From NCBI GenBank assembly GCA_904063045.1, contig CAJFCJ010000029.1, positions 62,001-126,000 of the forward strand: 64,000 nucleotides of DNA. The letters are read 5' to 3'. The position numbers and the translations under genes were made by a program. Every line of letters starts with the position of its first letter. The stretch's first letter is position 1. The notes under the pieces were generated by a model that saw nothing but the letters and a program-made list of their open reading frames with translations, was not told where the DNA came from and did no database searches. The DNA is from Dimorphilus gyrociliatus. Lineage: Eukaryota; Annelida; Polychaeta; Dinophilidae. Shown piece by piece: positions 42,501-57,500 of this stretch.

Positions 42501-45500
42501 ACAATCAAATTACTCTTGACCAACCAAAGAAGTTTGTGCTACGTCTTGCTATTGATGCAGCTGGCAGTATGAAAGTTAAACCATTCGCTATTAAATTAAC
42601 ATTATCTGATGGATTGAATACAGTTAATATTCCATTAGGTCTAGATATAATTGACATTAAGGATACATTGACCGACACAAAAGAATTAAACTTTGATGGC
42701 TCATTCACCTTAGAGCCTGGCAAATATTTACCTTTTTGCAACAGTGACTTAACATTAAAGTTATCCATTGATCCGAACGATGAGATAAATGAATGGAATG
42801 AACATAACAATGATTTTATAATACAGCAAGTATCCGTTGTTGGAACTTTCTGTAACTCAGACTTGGATCTTTCTGTTGAGGATCTTGAAATGATAGACCT
42901 TGATGAGAATATTATTCTCCAAGACCAAGCATTCGATTTTTACTTTACATTTAATATAAACAAGCCTGGAGCGTCGACGGCGCCAGATCCTTCCAGTTTT
43001 AAATATAAATTAGTTATTGCTGATAGTATGAAGAATGACGGAAAAACTGTAACTATTTCTGATCAAACATACTCTAGCTTAGGTACAAAGAAAGTGGAAG
43101 CTTCAGTCACATTGTCAATGTCTGGTGGCGGGGATACTGTTCAAAGATGGTTTTGTGGGTTAGTTGTTTACATGGGTGTGAATATTAATTACGACGAAGC
43201 GATAACGGAGCCTACTTATACTAATAATTGGCTATGGAAACCAGTAAGAGTTAAATGCCCATCGATAAATACTATAGCCATTGTGGGTCTTCAACTTACC
43301 GGTAGTGACCAACCTGGAAATACAATACCTGAAGGTCAGAGTACTACAATAACTTTTGATGCAAAAGTTTTAAATAAGGGACAAGAAAAGAATGCCGGAT
43401 CGAATCATTTCGACTATAAAGTCTATCTTCTGTCGTCTCTAGTTAGCGATTTAAGTAGCGGTTCTCCGGGAGACGCCTCGGCAGTAATAGCAAATGCACC
43501 TGGAAGAGATGTAAAATTTTATAGTGGTCAAATTATTGAGCATACAGCAGTAACAGCAACATTTACGATTTCATCTTCAAATTGTATAACAACTAATTAC
43601 TTATGTATTGAAGCGTCTAATGTGGGTGATGAACAGAAAGAGGACAATTTCAAATGCATTTCTGTATCAGGGAATGAAAAAGTTAATTTGGACTGCAAGA
43701 GAGATATTAGTATTACGTCATTGACTGTGAAACCGCAAAAGCCTTTAAATAAAATCTATCGAGATTCTTTATCTCCGTTAAGCTTCTCACTTACTATGGG
43801 CTTTACTGGTAGGACTGTGGAAAGTGATTCAGAAACTCTTGTGTCTTTTGAAGCATACTTAAGCGATCGAAATGACATTATTCCAACAAGTGGATATAAG
43901 CAATTGATAGGAGAATCTAAGGGATTAACATACACTCAATCAACAACAACAACACTTACATCACAAATAACCCACGGTGATTCAAATAGTATAGGAGGAG
44001 ATATTAGAATAATGATACCTTCTGCAAATTGTTCAACATCAAGTAGATTCGTTTGCTTAAAATATAAAATAACTAGACAATTGAATCCGCCATTTGACGA
44101 TAGTAATTCGGGCAATGATGCAACATGCAAATCTTTAGGAGAGCATTTACAATGTGACGACGAAAGTAAAGATATAAGTCCTTCTTGGTTGAATTTTCCT
44201 GATGTCTTAATTACTGCTGGTGGTAAACATTCTTTTGAGTTATTTGTTGACGTGGAACTTAGGGGATCGGCCAATTCAGAAAACATAATCTTTGATGGAG
44301 AATTCTTCCTGTCTACCGATGACAAATTTGACAATGGAACTGATATTCTCCTGCCTTACGATGGTTTATCATACGGAATGGCTCGTTTAGAGATGATGAG
44401 AACCTACAAGACTCCTGGAAAATATACCATGAATCTAAAAAGTTCCAAATTGTCAATACCCAATTCAATATCAATTTGTGGCGAGAGCTATATACTATTT
44501 TTGGCTGATACATCCAACACAATCAGTGAAAGATATGAGGATAATAATATGATTAGCACAAAGGTAAGAACGTCTTGCGTTGGAGACGTCTATGAGGTGG
44601 TCGATTTCAAAATTTCGAGTATGGAAGATATTTATATTGGCATATCAACAACAGTAACATTTAACTTTAAAATAAGAAATATCAGTCCAAAAACTTTAAA
44701 GAAAACATCTTCTCTTTCTTTAGATAGATTAATAAGAGTTTTTGTTATGGATAGCCTGCTGGATTCATCTCCCTACGTTGTAGGCGAGATTGAACTTCCC
44801 AGTGAGTTTTATAAAGAGATAAAGCCAGGAGAACTCTTAGAAGTAGAAGGTGCAAAAACGTTTTTCTCCTCGGACAATACAGTATTCACATTAGCAAAAT
44901 GTAATAGCTTCAACGGTTTGTTATTGTATGTGGCTTCATCTACAGAAACTTATAAACTGAATAACCAAAAGTTTATCTCAATTGACCTATCATTGAAACG
45001 CTGTTCTGTATCGTCAACGTCGTTGAGAGACGTTAAGTTAATTGACATTGAATTACCACAGATATTACCAGTTCCAGGAACTTTTAGCAGTTGGCATATA
45101 ATCGCTACGAATGTCGGCTCAGCAAGTGCCGCAATAACAGAAAAAGGGTTTACGTCTACTTTTTATGTTAGTAACGGCAAATCTTCCATTAAAATAGCAG
45201 ATTTATCTAATTCGATTTCGACGTCTAAAGGAGAACAAAAGGAAGAGTTAGTTTTTAACAAAGATACAAAAATAAAAGCTTTTACCGATAAATCATATTG
45301 CGGTTACGTAACTGCTTATATAATGACTGATTCTGAAAATGATATTACAGAAAAGAGTGAAGAAAATAATAAAATGTCAACAGAAATTCTAACTGCATGC
45401 GAAGGGGATTTTTTCTCATTATCACACCTTGATCTTGTTTCAAACAGACTATCAGAATCAAACGAATTACCTTTAATTTTTTTCGTAAAGGTTATTTGCT

Positions 45501-48500
45501 TGAAATCATCTTGCATGATAGGATCGTCGGATGAAAATATAAAGTTTAACATTTATGTTTTAAACTCTACTAGTGGTTGGTCTCACTTACAAACTATTGA
45601 CAAAAACTCTACAGTTTATCCTCATCTGGGCGTCACCTTTAAACGTCAAGGTTATGAGAGGACATTTCACGTTAAAAGCAAAGCAAAATTACCAATGGAT
45701 ACTTGTAATAATAGTATTGCAAGACTGAAAATTCAATTAGACTTTGGAAGTGGTTTACCAGGAAAGATGGATAATGTTACAGAGAATAATAATATTTATA
45801 CACAAGTTGAATGCGCATCGTCCAATAGAGACTTAATAGCAACGAATTTTAAGATATTGGATGAAAATCCTTTAAAAAGTAGGCGAATTAAATACCAAGT
45901 TGATATAAATTTAGAAGGAGAAAAGCTTGATGCTATCGATCCATTAGGCATAGCTCCGCTATTCAATATAGGTCTTTATGTATCAAGAGATAGACTTTTA
46001 TCAAAAGATGATATACGAATGGACTATATTATGTCAGAATGTGCAGCCAGGACAATAAATAAAGGAATTTCGAACGAAACTATAACTGTTACGGATGCAA
46101 CTGATGGTGCAATTTTACCTGAATCAGTTTGCGGTTCCACAAATATTATCATAAAAATAGACAGCGATGACCGATACAACGAACTGAATAAGGTTAACAA
46201 TGTTTTATATAAAAAAGTTGATATAAATTGTGAGGGAAATTTATTCGAATTGATAGATGTCATATCTGATCAATTCAATGAACCACTTCATCAATTTACT
46301 TCCGGAATGAGCTATTCGTCGTGGAAATTTGATGTTATTTTAAGAACTAATAACTACGATATCTATTCTCCTTATCGGGAAACTGGAGAACCTCTTTTAA
46401 CCATTATATCAGCTTTTTCAGCTGATTCGGAGTTTTCCGACGACGATATTCAGATCCCAGTCACTATGAGTGATATATCAAAACGACTTGTATCGTTTGG
46501 TCTGTTACCAAATACGGAACTTAGATTGCCATTAAATGAACTTTCTAATATTAATATACCAGCTGATATTTGTGCCTCAATTAATTATTTACTTATTGGT
46601 ATATTGCCCTCTAAAAATCAACTAATACTAGAGAAGAAGCTTGATAACAATTTCCATTATTACCCGATTAAGAAATTATGCAATCCTGGCCAGAAAGTTA
46701 TGGCAGATACTATAAGTAAACCTGTATCAATCTCAAACCTTGATCAGCTATACGAATTTGCTGCTATAGTTAGAACATCGTTCGCTTCAGCTACTACGTT
46801 GAAATACGGTTGGTGGATATCCCACGATGATAAACTGCAAGATAATTTAGATTTTAATCTGGAGTATGGAAAAGTATCTGCAATTGGAGATATACTTTTC
46901 ACGAAGAACGTTACAGTACCTGGTCGAATTGCTCCAAAATTTTGCGGAAAAGTTTACATCCTTTTCCAGGTTGATCCTCATGATGAAATAATTGAGGTAA
47001 GAGAGGATAATAATGTTGCTAGCAAATTGATAAAAGTTAGCTGCAGTGGTGATTTAATAACTTTAAGGGATGTTAAATTGTCCTGGATCAGTAATGAACT
47101 ACTTGGAAGTGCTTCAAATAGTTTAACTATAAATGGAACTATTGAATGCACCGGTCAAAGTAAATGTCCTAACGCACCTCTTTCTGGAGATCATTACAAG
47201 ATAAAACTGCACGCTTACGATTCAAGCTTTAATATTCTTTCATCTCTCAGTCCTTCTTTCTTGCAATCGTCGATGCTTCAACCTTCTGATCTACTTACTA
47301 AAGATTTTTCTACTGGTACCATCGTTTATAGTTTTACCGCCAACAGTAAATTTCAACTCAGCAATCCGTCAATAAGCGATCTTGTGGAATATATTGGAGT
47401 TAATCTGGAAACTGATCAAACAACTGTCGGACCATCAGATGCTAAATTACGCTTAATACCTTTTAAATATTATAAAGAAGTTGGTTCAGTAGATTTTAGC
47501 ATAGATACTTTTACAGTTGCACCACAGAGTGGTGACGTCACAAAGGTAATCAATATGAATTTAATTGTTGGAGTTGCAACCTCTATGTGGAAAGACGAAA
47601 TTACCGAGCCCTTATTTGGTTACAGTCTCTACCTTTCACTTGATTCCGTTATTACTAGTGATGATATTAACATTAATTATGTCCCAAGTGAGGCTATAAT
47701 TAAGAATTTAGTAACATCTTCACCCACAGTAAATCTTGCTGATCCTTCAATTAAACTTAATACTGACATAATTCAGAGCTTTTGCGGAAAAGAAGTCTAT
47801 TTCGGTGTTATCATAGACCCGGCAAACAGAATTAAAGAATCGGATGAAACTAATAACTTTGCATCTGTTAAAATTACAATAACGTCGTGCGATAATGGAG
47901 TTACGTCTTATGTCAAAAGCATAAATTATCTTCCCTCCTGGGTAGTATCATATCAAGCCATAACAGCAAATTTTCTCGTAGAACATGTTCTAACAGGAAC
48001 GTTAGATATTCCGGCTGCTGTTGATGGTAAAGTTAATTATAAGCTAAACTGTGAATTGTTAGAGGATATTTGGTCATCAAAACATAAATTTAGCTTTAAA
48101 ATTGACACTTCGTCAATAAGTCAAACAAAAGAGCAAATTACTTCCGGTGCAAATATAGATAATGGTATTGCTGTTTTAGTTCAACACTCTTTTCCCTTTA
48201 CATTTAATATTGCCCCAAACTATTCAATTTGCGGTAGATTATGGATGATCAAGTGGCAAGTTGAATTTCTTACGAATACCCTAAGCTCAAAAAAAGTTGT
48301 TCTACCTCCTTATTATGATAACATATTCATATCATGCCCTCAAGGGGATTTGTTAGTTCTTGAGAGTATCGATATTAAACATACCCCGCCACTGTGGTGG
48401 TCTGATTCAACAAACTATTTTAAATTTATAGCCAAAGTACGAAATATTGGAACAAACGCGGCCGATGCAATAGCCGAATCGTCTGGATCAAGAAAATATA

Positions 48501-51500
48501 GTTTCATGATTGAACAATATTTTTCAATAGATGATTCTCTAGATACGCAACAAGACACAAAACAAGATGTTCGCCTCCCGGGAGATTATATACACGATTA
48601 TGAGAAATCAGTAGAACCTAAAGAAGAAGTTGTAACCCCAGTTCTAACCGGATATTTGAAGGATTTAAGTCGAGATCTATGTAAAAGTGCTCAATTAGAA
48701 ACTTCTAAACCAACTATTTTTTGGGTTATGAAACCGGCGTCTGCAACTTATTCAACATTTACTTTTAACGACGTCTTATCAGCGCCTTTAGATAAATCAA
48801 TATTTACTTGTGAACCCGATAATATTGATTTAGCAGTCACGTCATTAAAAATTGGCGGCTTAAATACAAAAATAAGACAAAGTATTGCAACTAACTATAG
48901 AGTAGAGATTTCTCAATCAAAGACTGCAGAAGCAGAAATCAAACGATCAGACTATTCGGGAAATGAATTAAGTTATAGATATGATTTCTATCTATCGAAT
49001 GATGATAAATTTTCAAAGGACGATTTAATACTACCAATTGAATATTCTAAGGAACAAAAGGTAACACTACAGCAAGGAATCTCCTCGGCCACTCCATCGG
49101 TAATACCGATAGATGGTTATAATTTTGTTGTTCCTAAAGATAGAGCCTTTTTTTGCGGAAAATATAACTATGTGATTGTCTATGTAAAAGACTTAAAGAA
49201 TCCTATTGAGCTTGATCCAAACCTTCATAATAATTGGAAAGCAACTCAAATAGAAATCGAGTGCCAAGAAGACCTTTTGACATTTGACTCCTTACAAATG
49301 ACGCCGGTTTGGCCTCAAAAAATGCTTTATAGAGATGCTTGGGCAAAGTTTCAATTGTCTGCTACTATAACTAGTTTAAAAGATATACCAAGTTCCGTTG
49401 ATGAGCGTGAATTGTTTACATTTAAAATATATCTCTCTGAAGATGGCATCTTAGATACATCTAACGACCCCGAACTGGAAATGAAGCTCGAAGATGATAT
49501 TTTTGGCATACGCAGAAAAGGTTGGCAAGCCATGGAAACAAGGAGCTTCCGGGAAACTGTCAGCATTAAGGCTTCTCAAGCTATTTGCACATTCAGACCG
49601 CAATTTCTTTTCGTCTATCTTGTGAAAAACGCTCAAATTACCATACAAGAATATGTCACAGAGAATAATGCACAGTATATTCCCTTTAGCCTAAACTGCC
49701 AGGTGAAACGTATCGAATTGAGTGCCAAATCATTTACTTTAGTTAATCCACAAGCAGTTTACACAACGGGAAGCGAAACTAAATATACATTATCTGTTTC
49801 TATTCATCTCGATGGAGGAGCAATTCTCGAACCTTTATTTAAATTGAGAAAAGGATTTAATATTAAATTCTATCTATCGACCAATACCAGCTGGGAGCAT
49901 TCAGATTATCCATTAGACTATACAATGACGGATGATAATTATGATAAATTAAAAGCTAGCTATAAAGTATCAACTGATTTATCATTCGATGCCGACGATA
50001 CTCATAAACTAAAAATTCCTGTCACTTTACCACCAAGATTCTGTGGATCAGTTTATCTTATTGTTTTTGTAGATAATGAGAATCAAATTGAAGAAGCAGA
50101 TGAGTCAAACAATTTCAAAGAAATTCCTATTTTTATTGATTGTATGGGTGATGAATTCGAGACCAGAAATTGGAAAATATGGCTACAACAGGTTTATTAC
50201 GGTGCACCCGGATTAATTAAAGTAGAAACTGATGTTAAATTGAAAACTGCAAATGTAAATAAGACAAACTTCGATATTACTGTGTGGGTAAGGGAAAATA
50301 AAGAGTCTGTTTGGTTAGAAGTCACCCCAAGCGATTGGGAAAGCGTTAACACAGATAATTACGATACTAAATCTATAAAGGGAAATCTTGACTTTAGATC
50401 TGCCTGCAAAGCAGATGTTGATAAGATAACGAACGGGTTAAAAGAAGTGAAAATTGAAGCTAGCTACAATTTGTCCTTGTCGAATTGCGTAGGCAAAAAT
50501 AATCGGGCCTATAGGCTGGCAAACGTCGATTGCTCTGGCGATTATATAGACTTGTCAATCGACGACTTTTCTTTAAGCAGTACTTTAAATTTTGGATATA
50601 ATCCCTTCATTCTTGTATTTAAAGCAGATTTGAGCTCTCCTTCGGTTGGTTGGGATGCCATGTCGGCTTTATCAAGACCTAAATTTAAATATAGGTTTAA
50701 AGTTGAATCAGTTTTAGAATGGATTTATTTAAGGCATGTTGCCGACACAAGACTAGATAAGAAAAGACTAGTAACTGAAGAGAGATACATAAAATACAAT
50801 GCAACAAAACATAACTCGATAATTAACGAAGCTACTAAAGAGACAAGATTAATGAATGTTTCCGATAATAATTTACAATTTAATCATGATGAACTATTAC
50901 TATTGTGCCACGCTATTTCGTCAAAGCTTTCAGTTCACGTTGACTCAGAAGAAGATATTAATGAAAGCAGCGAATCGAATAATATTGGTTCTTTAAATGT
51001 AGTTGTTAATTCATCACATTGCTTTGATGGTCCTCCTGCGAAGGACGTAACCGTTAGGGCATGGAAAATAAAGGCTACGAATGACGTTATGAAAGTTAAT
51101 ACGAACTATAATTACGACTTAAAAATACTATTAATTCTCGTAAAACCTTTACATCTTGACGGATTAAACGGAACCGACTCCACACACATGAATATTCAAT
51201 TTTTCATAACCGATGGAAAAAGTTCAGTGGATATCCCAGTCACTTTGTCTTCTTCGCAATTAGACGCTTTAAAAGCTTGGTACTGGAACATTTCCATAAT
51301 TGACATGTCCGATTCGAATCTTAAAATTCCATTGAATAATGAAACTTACAGATGGTGTTGGAAACCGGTTCAGATAGGAATAAAGCTTGACAGCTCAAAT
51401 AAACAAATTGAAGTAAATGAAGATAACAATGAGGGTTTTTACAGTGTCATCTTAGACTGCGGATCTAAAATAAACGAATGCAATTTAGGACTCCATAACT

Positions 51501-54500
51501 GCGATGTTAATGCCAAATGTTCAGACTTACCCAAGTTCTTATATTCAAATACTCGACAGGATGGTTTTCAATGTTCATGTAAACCCGGATTTGAAGGTAA
51601 TGGAACATCTTGCTATAACATTGATGATTGCAAAATGGCCAAAGACGACTGTGTAACAGATGTATCAGTCTGTGTTGATACAATTGGTAGTTATAAGTGT
51701 TCATGTAAAGATGGATATGCAGCGGATTTGGACGGAAAGTGTCAAAATAAGGACGAGTGTACTTTAAAAACTCATAATTGTCATGTAAAGGCTACCTGCG
51801 AGGACACTATAGGCTCTTTTAAATGTACTTGTAACCCGGGATACGAAGGCGACGGAGTAACTTGTACAGGTATGTTTTTCTTTTATTTTTTTAACAAAAG
51901 TAGTATTAACTAATGTATATTTGACAATCTCTATAGATATTGACGAATGTTCCAAGTTGTCAAATAAATGTTCTGGCAAAGGTACTTGTATCAATGGCGC
52001 AAATATGTATATTTGCGAATGTATAGATCATTACTCTGGAGATAATTGTGAAGTAGCAAATGGAAATTGGGGATTGTGGTCTGCTTGGTCGACTTGTTCA
52101 AGCAAGTGTAGTAGCGGAGTTGAACTACGAAGTAGGAAGTGTAATTCTCCAGAACCTAAAAATGGTGGTTCTTTGTGTGCGCCTTTAAATGGCACAGGTT
52201 CAATTGAACTTAGAAATTGCTCTAATTCTCCTTGTCAAAGTACTTTTAAATGGTGTGAAAAAGATCCTTGTGGGGAAGAATCAGGTGGAATATGTAGCTA
52301 TACAGACAATGGGCGCTTGTTTCAATGCTCGTGTCGTATTGGGTACGTTCCAAAGTACAATGCCACAGGAGCATTTATGCACTGTGAAGATCTAAATGAA
52401 TGTAATCAACCAGGAACTTGCCATCCTTTGGCCATCTGCCAAAACACAAAAGGTTCCTACAGTTGCACTTGTAAAGATGGTTTTGAAGGAGATGGAACTT
52501 CCTGTGAAGACATTGATGAATGTTCCAGGGGTACTCACGGATGCGATTCTTCTTTAGAAGTCTGTGAGAACGTAGGAGGAACTCGTAATTGCAATTGTAA
52601 AGATGGTTTTAAAAAGTCTCCAAAGGGTGTATGTATAGAAGACAGGCTATTACCTTATGGAATAGGGGTTGGTGATAAATTATTAACAGAAATTAGCCCT
52701 ATAACAAATGAAACTATATCGAAATTATTTAAAATCCCGAACGGCGTAAGCGTAAGCGACGGACGATTAATGGATTCTTTATATGTTACCGAAAATGGAA
52801 TTATAGTATTAACAAATGATAAAAGTTATCAGGACTTGAACACGTTCAGACATCCGCTTAAATTTACCGATATACCTGATGGTTATGGAATTATAGCCCC
52901 ATTTTGGGCTGATGTCAGAACAGACTTAGAAAAGAGTAAAATATATGTCCAATCTTATACAGATACCACTTCATCAGTTTTTGAGAAGGCAACGAAAAAG
53001 TTGAGTAAGGTTTTAGATAAAAGCATTAGCGGCTTAAAGTACATTTTTGTAGCTACTTGGGAGAACGTCATGCCTCATTATCTAACTCAAAGTGATCAAT
53101 TAAACACGTTCCAGGCTGCCCTCTTAACGGACTACAACCACGCCTATGTATTATTTATGTACGAGAGCATGAAGTGGAACCCAGTTTATCCTACAAAGCA
53201 ATTAGCAAGCAAAGGATATCCGGTTAGGGTTGGTTTTGGATTGAAACCTGTAGGAGGTAGCAAAAAAGTACAAGAAGATGAAAATTCAGCCAAGTGGTCA
53301 TCTGATGAATCTCTACCAAATGCCTACAGGCTAGATAAAAGGAAAGGATATATTGCTTATAGCTTAGACGATAACGATTTAACATACAAAAGTCCGAGGC
53401 GCCATTGTAGCGAATGGTATCAAAAAGAGGGTAGCATATCAAGTTGGGATAACGGAGTAGTTGACTCTTGTCCAGCGCATATAAGTCAAGTTGAAATAGA
53501 TAAAAGATTCCAAACTGACAATCAATGTTATAAATCTTTGTTTACTATTGGCCCATGGATTCGTTGTTGTTATTGGCCAGGCAATGGAGCACTTAAAACA
53601 TTAAAGAATACAAATAATGGTATAGTTTTTTCGACATCATCCAATCCAATAGGATATGTCTCTAGATATACTGAAAATTCAGTAAAGACAAAAGAAAATT
53701 ACTTAAAAGATGTAGCTCCTTTCGAAAGTTGTTGCCTAAATAGCAATGATCCTAGCCACTTTTGTAAAATGTATTTGGCAAAAAGGCCAATGTCAGATTA
53801 CACCAAATATGATAAGCCTCAAGTCGGAGCAATTTTCGGAATGAGTCACTTAAGAACATTGGATGGAAAGTATCTTACTTTTACAAACTTTGGAGAATAC
53901 GTTCTTTTGAAATCAATACCTACATCCCCAAATAAAGTGGAAATTCAGGTCAGAATGGAAGATATTGCAGGAGTAGACGGAAGAAAAACGGTTGTCTGTA
54001 CAGGCATTGCAGTACAAGTAAACGGAGGAACAAATATTCAAGTAATAACATATTGCCCTATTTATTTCTAATTATTATTATAATATGACTAATTAATTTC
54101 TTTTTAAAGGCATATCTACAGTCCGAATCGGAAATTATAATGTACGTCAACAATGAGGTGCGAACGTCAACCTCGACAACCACTAGCGATGTCATTATAA
54201 AAGGAAACTCACCCGAATATTATATAATCTTCTCAATAGGATTATGGATAAGGGTCACGGCTTCTCAGAAAAAACTTCTTTGCGTTGTCTACGCTGGAAA
54301 ATCTCATGGAAAAGGAGACTTTGAAGGCTTATTAGGATTGTTTGACTTAAACCCGAAAAACGAATTTAAAGCCTCCACAGGAGGTCAATACTCGGAGAAC
54401 CCTGATATTTCAGACATCGAAGCTTTTGTCAGATCGTGGAACTTGAGGGTAGTTTATGGCATATCCGATGAAGGGACGAGTGCTAATACGCAATCTCTTT

Positions 54501-57500
54501 TCACACAATACGATGCTAATAAATATAAGAATGCAAACGAATTCTACAATCTTGAATATTCTCCACCACTGTTCAATGAACAACAATATAATGATGTAGA
54601 AAGAAGTTCATGTATCTATAAGGCAGATCCGTTACTCTTTTGCATGCATGACTTAAAAGTAACCAATAACAAAAACTATGGCACAAAGACTTTAACGGAA
54701 TATGAATATTTGGAAAAAACATCGTTTCTATTTGCCTCCTCTATTCCAGAGGTAGCGGAAATTCCTGATATAAAATTATCAGTAGGACAGAAATGGACAT
54801 ATGATTTAGAGATCATGGACAAAAATGGCGATCCGGTATCAGTAATTGCGTCTGTTGACGCTGCTAGTAAGAATAATCGAGACATATCCATTAAAACTGA
54901 ACCGGTTAATAATACTATTGGTAAATACATATCGAGTATCGAATGGATTCCAGTTGCTAAGGAGAAAGCCATTGTCAATCTACTTGTAAATAATACGGAT
55001 GGAATTATGGTATTAATAAGACCCAGAGTAATTTTGTGCTCTTGTGAACATGGTAATTGTAGGGACACCTTTATGGAACCATTCACTGATACTTTTACCT
55101 TCTCTGTATGCAAATGTACAATTGGGTACGATGGTAAAAGATGCGACATCGATAAGTTAGGTTGTGCATGGAAAGACTGCTACGGACATTGCACAGATTT
55201 AACAACAGCACAAGCTATAGCAAAGGGCAAAGAGTTTGAATGTGATAAATGTCCTTTAGATATGTTGGGCAACGGACACAATTGCTATGATGTAAATGAG
55301 TGTACAGGGTTAAATCAATGTCAACAGTTGTGTATCAACACACCCGGATCGTATGTTTGTTCTTGCCGGGTAGGGTATCAACTAAAACAAGATAGATTTT
55401 CTTGCGAAGATATTCCAGAATGCGGGACAAATTTAGCAGCAAAATGCGATATAAAATATGGAAAATGCATCGAAGAGCCCGGCTCATTTAGTTGCCGTTG
55501 TGATAGCGGATTTCAACTAGACAAAAAAGGAACTTGTGTAGATATTGACGAGTGTTTAACTTCTAATGGAGATTGCGAAAGACACTGTATTAATACATTC
55601 GGTAGCTACGAATGTTCGTGCGGTTTAGGTTATAAAACAGATCCGGTAGACCAACGTCGATGTATAGAGATTAATGAATGCGAGTATGATAACGAATGCG
55701 ATCAAATCTGCACAAAAAAAATAGGCTTTTATAGTTGTTCCTGTAGAATTGGTTTTCGTTTGGACTCTGATGGAAAATCGTGTGAACCATTAAATCCATG
55801 TACAAGTTTAACATGCGGTGCCAACGCTATTTGTGCCATAGAAAGTGGAGATGAAAAATGCCTTTGTAAAAGTGGATTTGTTATGGATCCTACTAATGCT
55901 ACAAAGTGTATTGATGTGAACGAGTGTTCTGCAGGATTCCATCAGTGTAATCTTTACACGTCTAGTTGTAATAATTCAATTAGTAGCTATTTTTGTACTT
56001 GCAACAAAGGTTATAAACCATCGGAGAACAATCCTAGAGACTGCATTGATATCGATGAATGTTCAACAGATCCTGGTTGCCAACATATCTGCAAAAATAT
56101 GCCAGGATCTTTCGCTTGCTTATGTAAAGAAGGTTATATTTTAGGGGCAGACGGAAAGTCTTGTATTGATATAGACGAATGTGGTAATGGCGTCGAAAAT
56201 AAATGTGATTTAGACGCCACTTGTACAAACACTGACGGAAGTTACAAATGCGATTGTAAACAAGGTTTTGACGGTTCGGGATCAATCTGTATAGATAGAA
56301 ACGAATGCTTAGATAGCAACGGGGGCTGTCAAGTATCGTGTGTAAATACCTACGGATCCTATGAATGTGCATGTGTTTCTGGTTTTAAAGAAGACGCAAG
56401 TGATCCAAAGAAATGTTTAGACGTTGACGAATGTACTAATGATATGCATGATTGTCAACACGAATGCGTTAATACTCCTGGGTCTTTCGTTTGTCAATGT
56501 AGGATAAACTTTAAACTTGGTCAGGATGGGAAGTCGTGCGTACCAACCGTCCCTACTTGTGACTATCAATGTGGCGGTGGTCAATGTATTAAAGTCGGGC
56601 CATTAGAAACTTGTATTTGCAACTATGGTTATGATAAGACAAGTGCCGACCTATCAGAATGCGTTAATATCAATGAATGTGTTTTAGATATCCACAAATG
56701 TAATACTGAAAAGAAAGCATTGTGTGAAGATAAAAGCAGTGGTTATAATTGTATTTGCCCGAGTGGCTACAAACTTTCTTACGATGGTATCACTTGCGAT
56801 ATTATTGATAAATGTACAGATAAAGAAAATCCACATAATTGCGATAAATTGACGACAGTTTGTAAGAGAGTTGAAACGTCTTTTGAGTGCGTTTGCCGTA
56901 ACGGTTTTGTACCTACTGAGGATAAGGGGAAATGTAAAGATGTCGACGAGTGCCTGGAAGATAAGCACAAGTGCGCGTTGACCGCCAACTGTGTAAATAC
57001 GGCTGGATCGTTTAAGTGTCGATGTAAACCTGGCTATGAGGGAGACGGAAGAACATGTTCCGATATAAATGAATGCTTAATATCAAATATATGTCAGTTA
57101 AACGAAATATGCCAGAATAGTCAAGGAAGTTATAAATGCATTTGTAAGAAAGGCTATAAGAGGAAATTTAGCGATTCCAGTAGTGACGGTGAATGCGTCG
57201 ACATAAACGAATGTTTGTCGCCTCGATTGAATGAATGCAAATCACCAGAAGCCTATTGTGTTAATACTGAAGGAAGTTCAGTTTGTCGTTGCATAAACGG
57301 AGCGAGATTAAACTCTGACGGTAAATCCTGTACAATTATAGACAAATGTGATGATTCGAAAAATTGTAAACAATTGTGCATAAAGCACAACGGAACCGAT
57401 ACATGCATATGTAAATATCCCCTTGATGAACTTTGTAATGACGTAAATGAATGCTCTAAAAGTGCTGACGTTTGTGACACAAGAAATTCTAAATGCGTGA

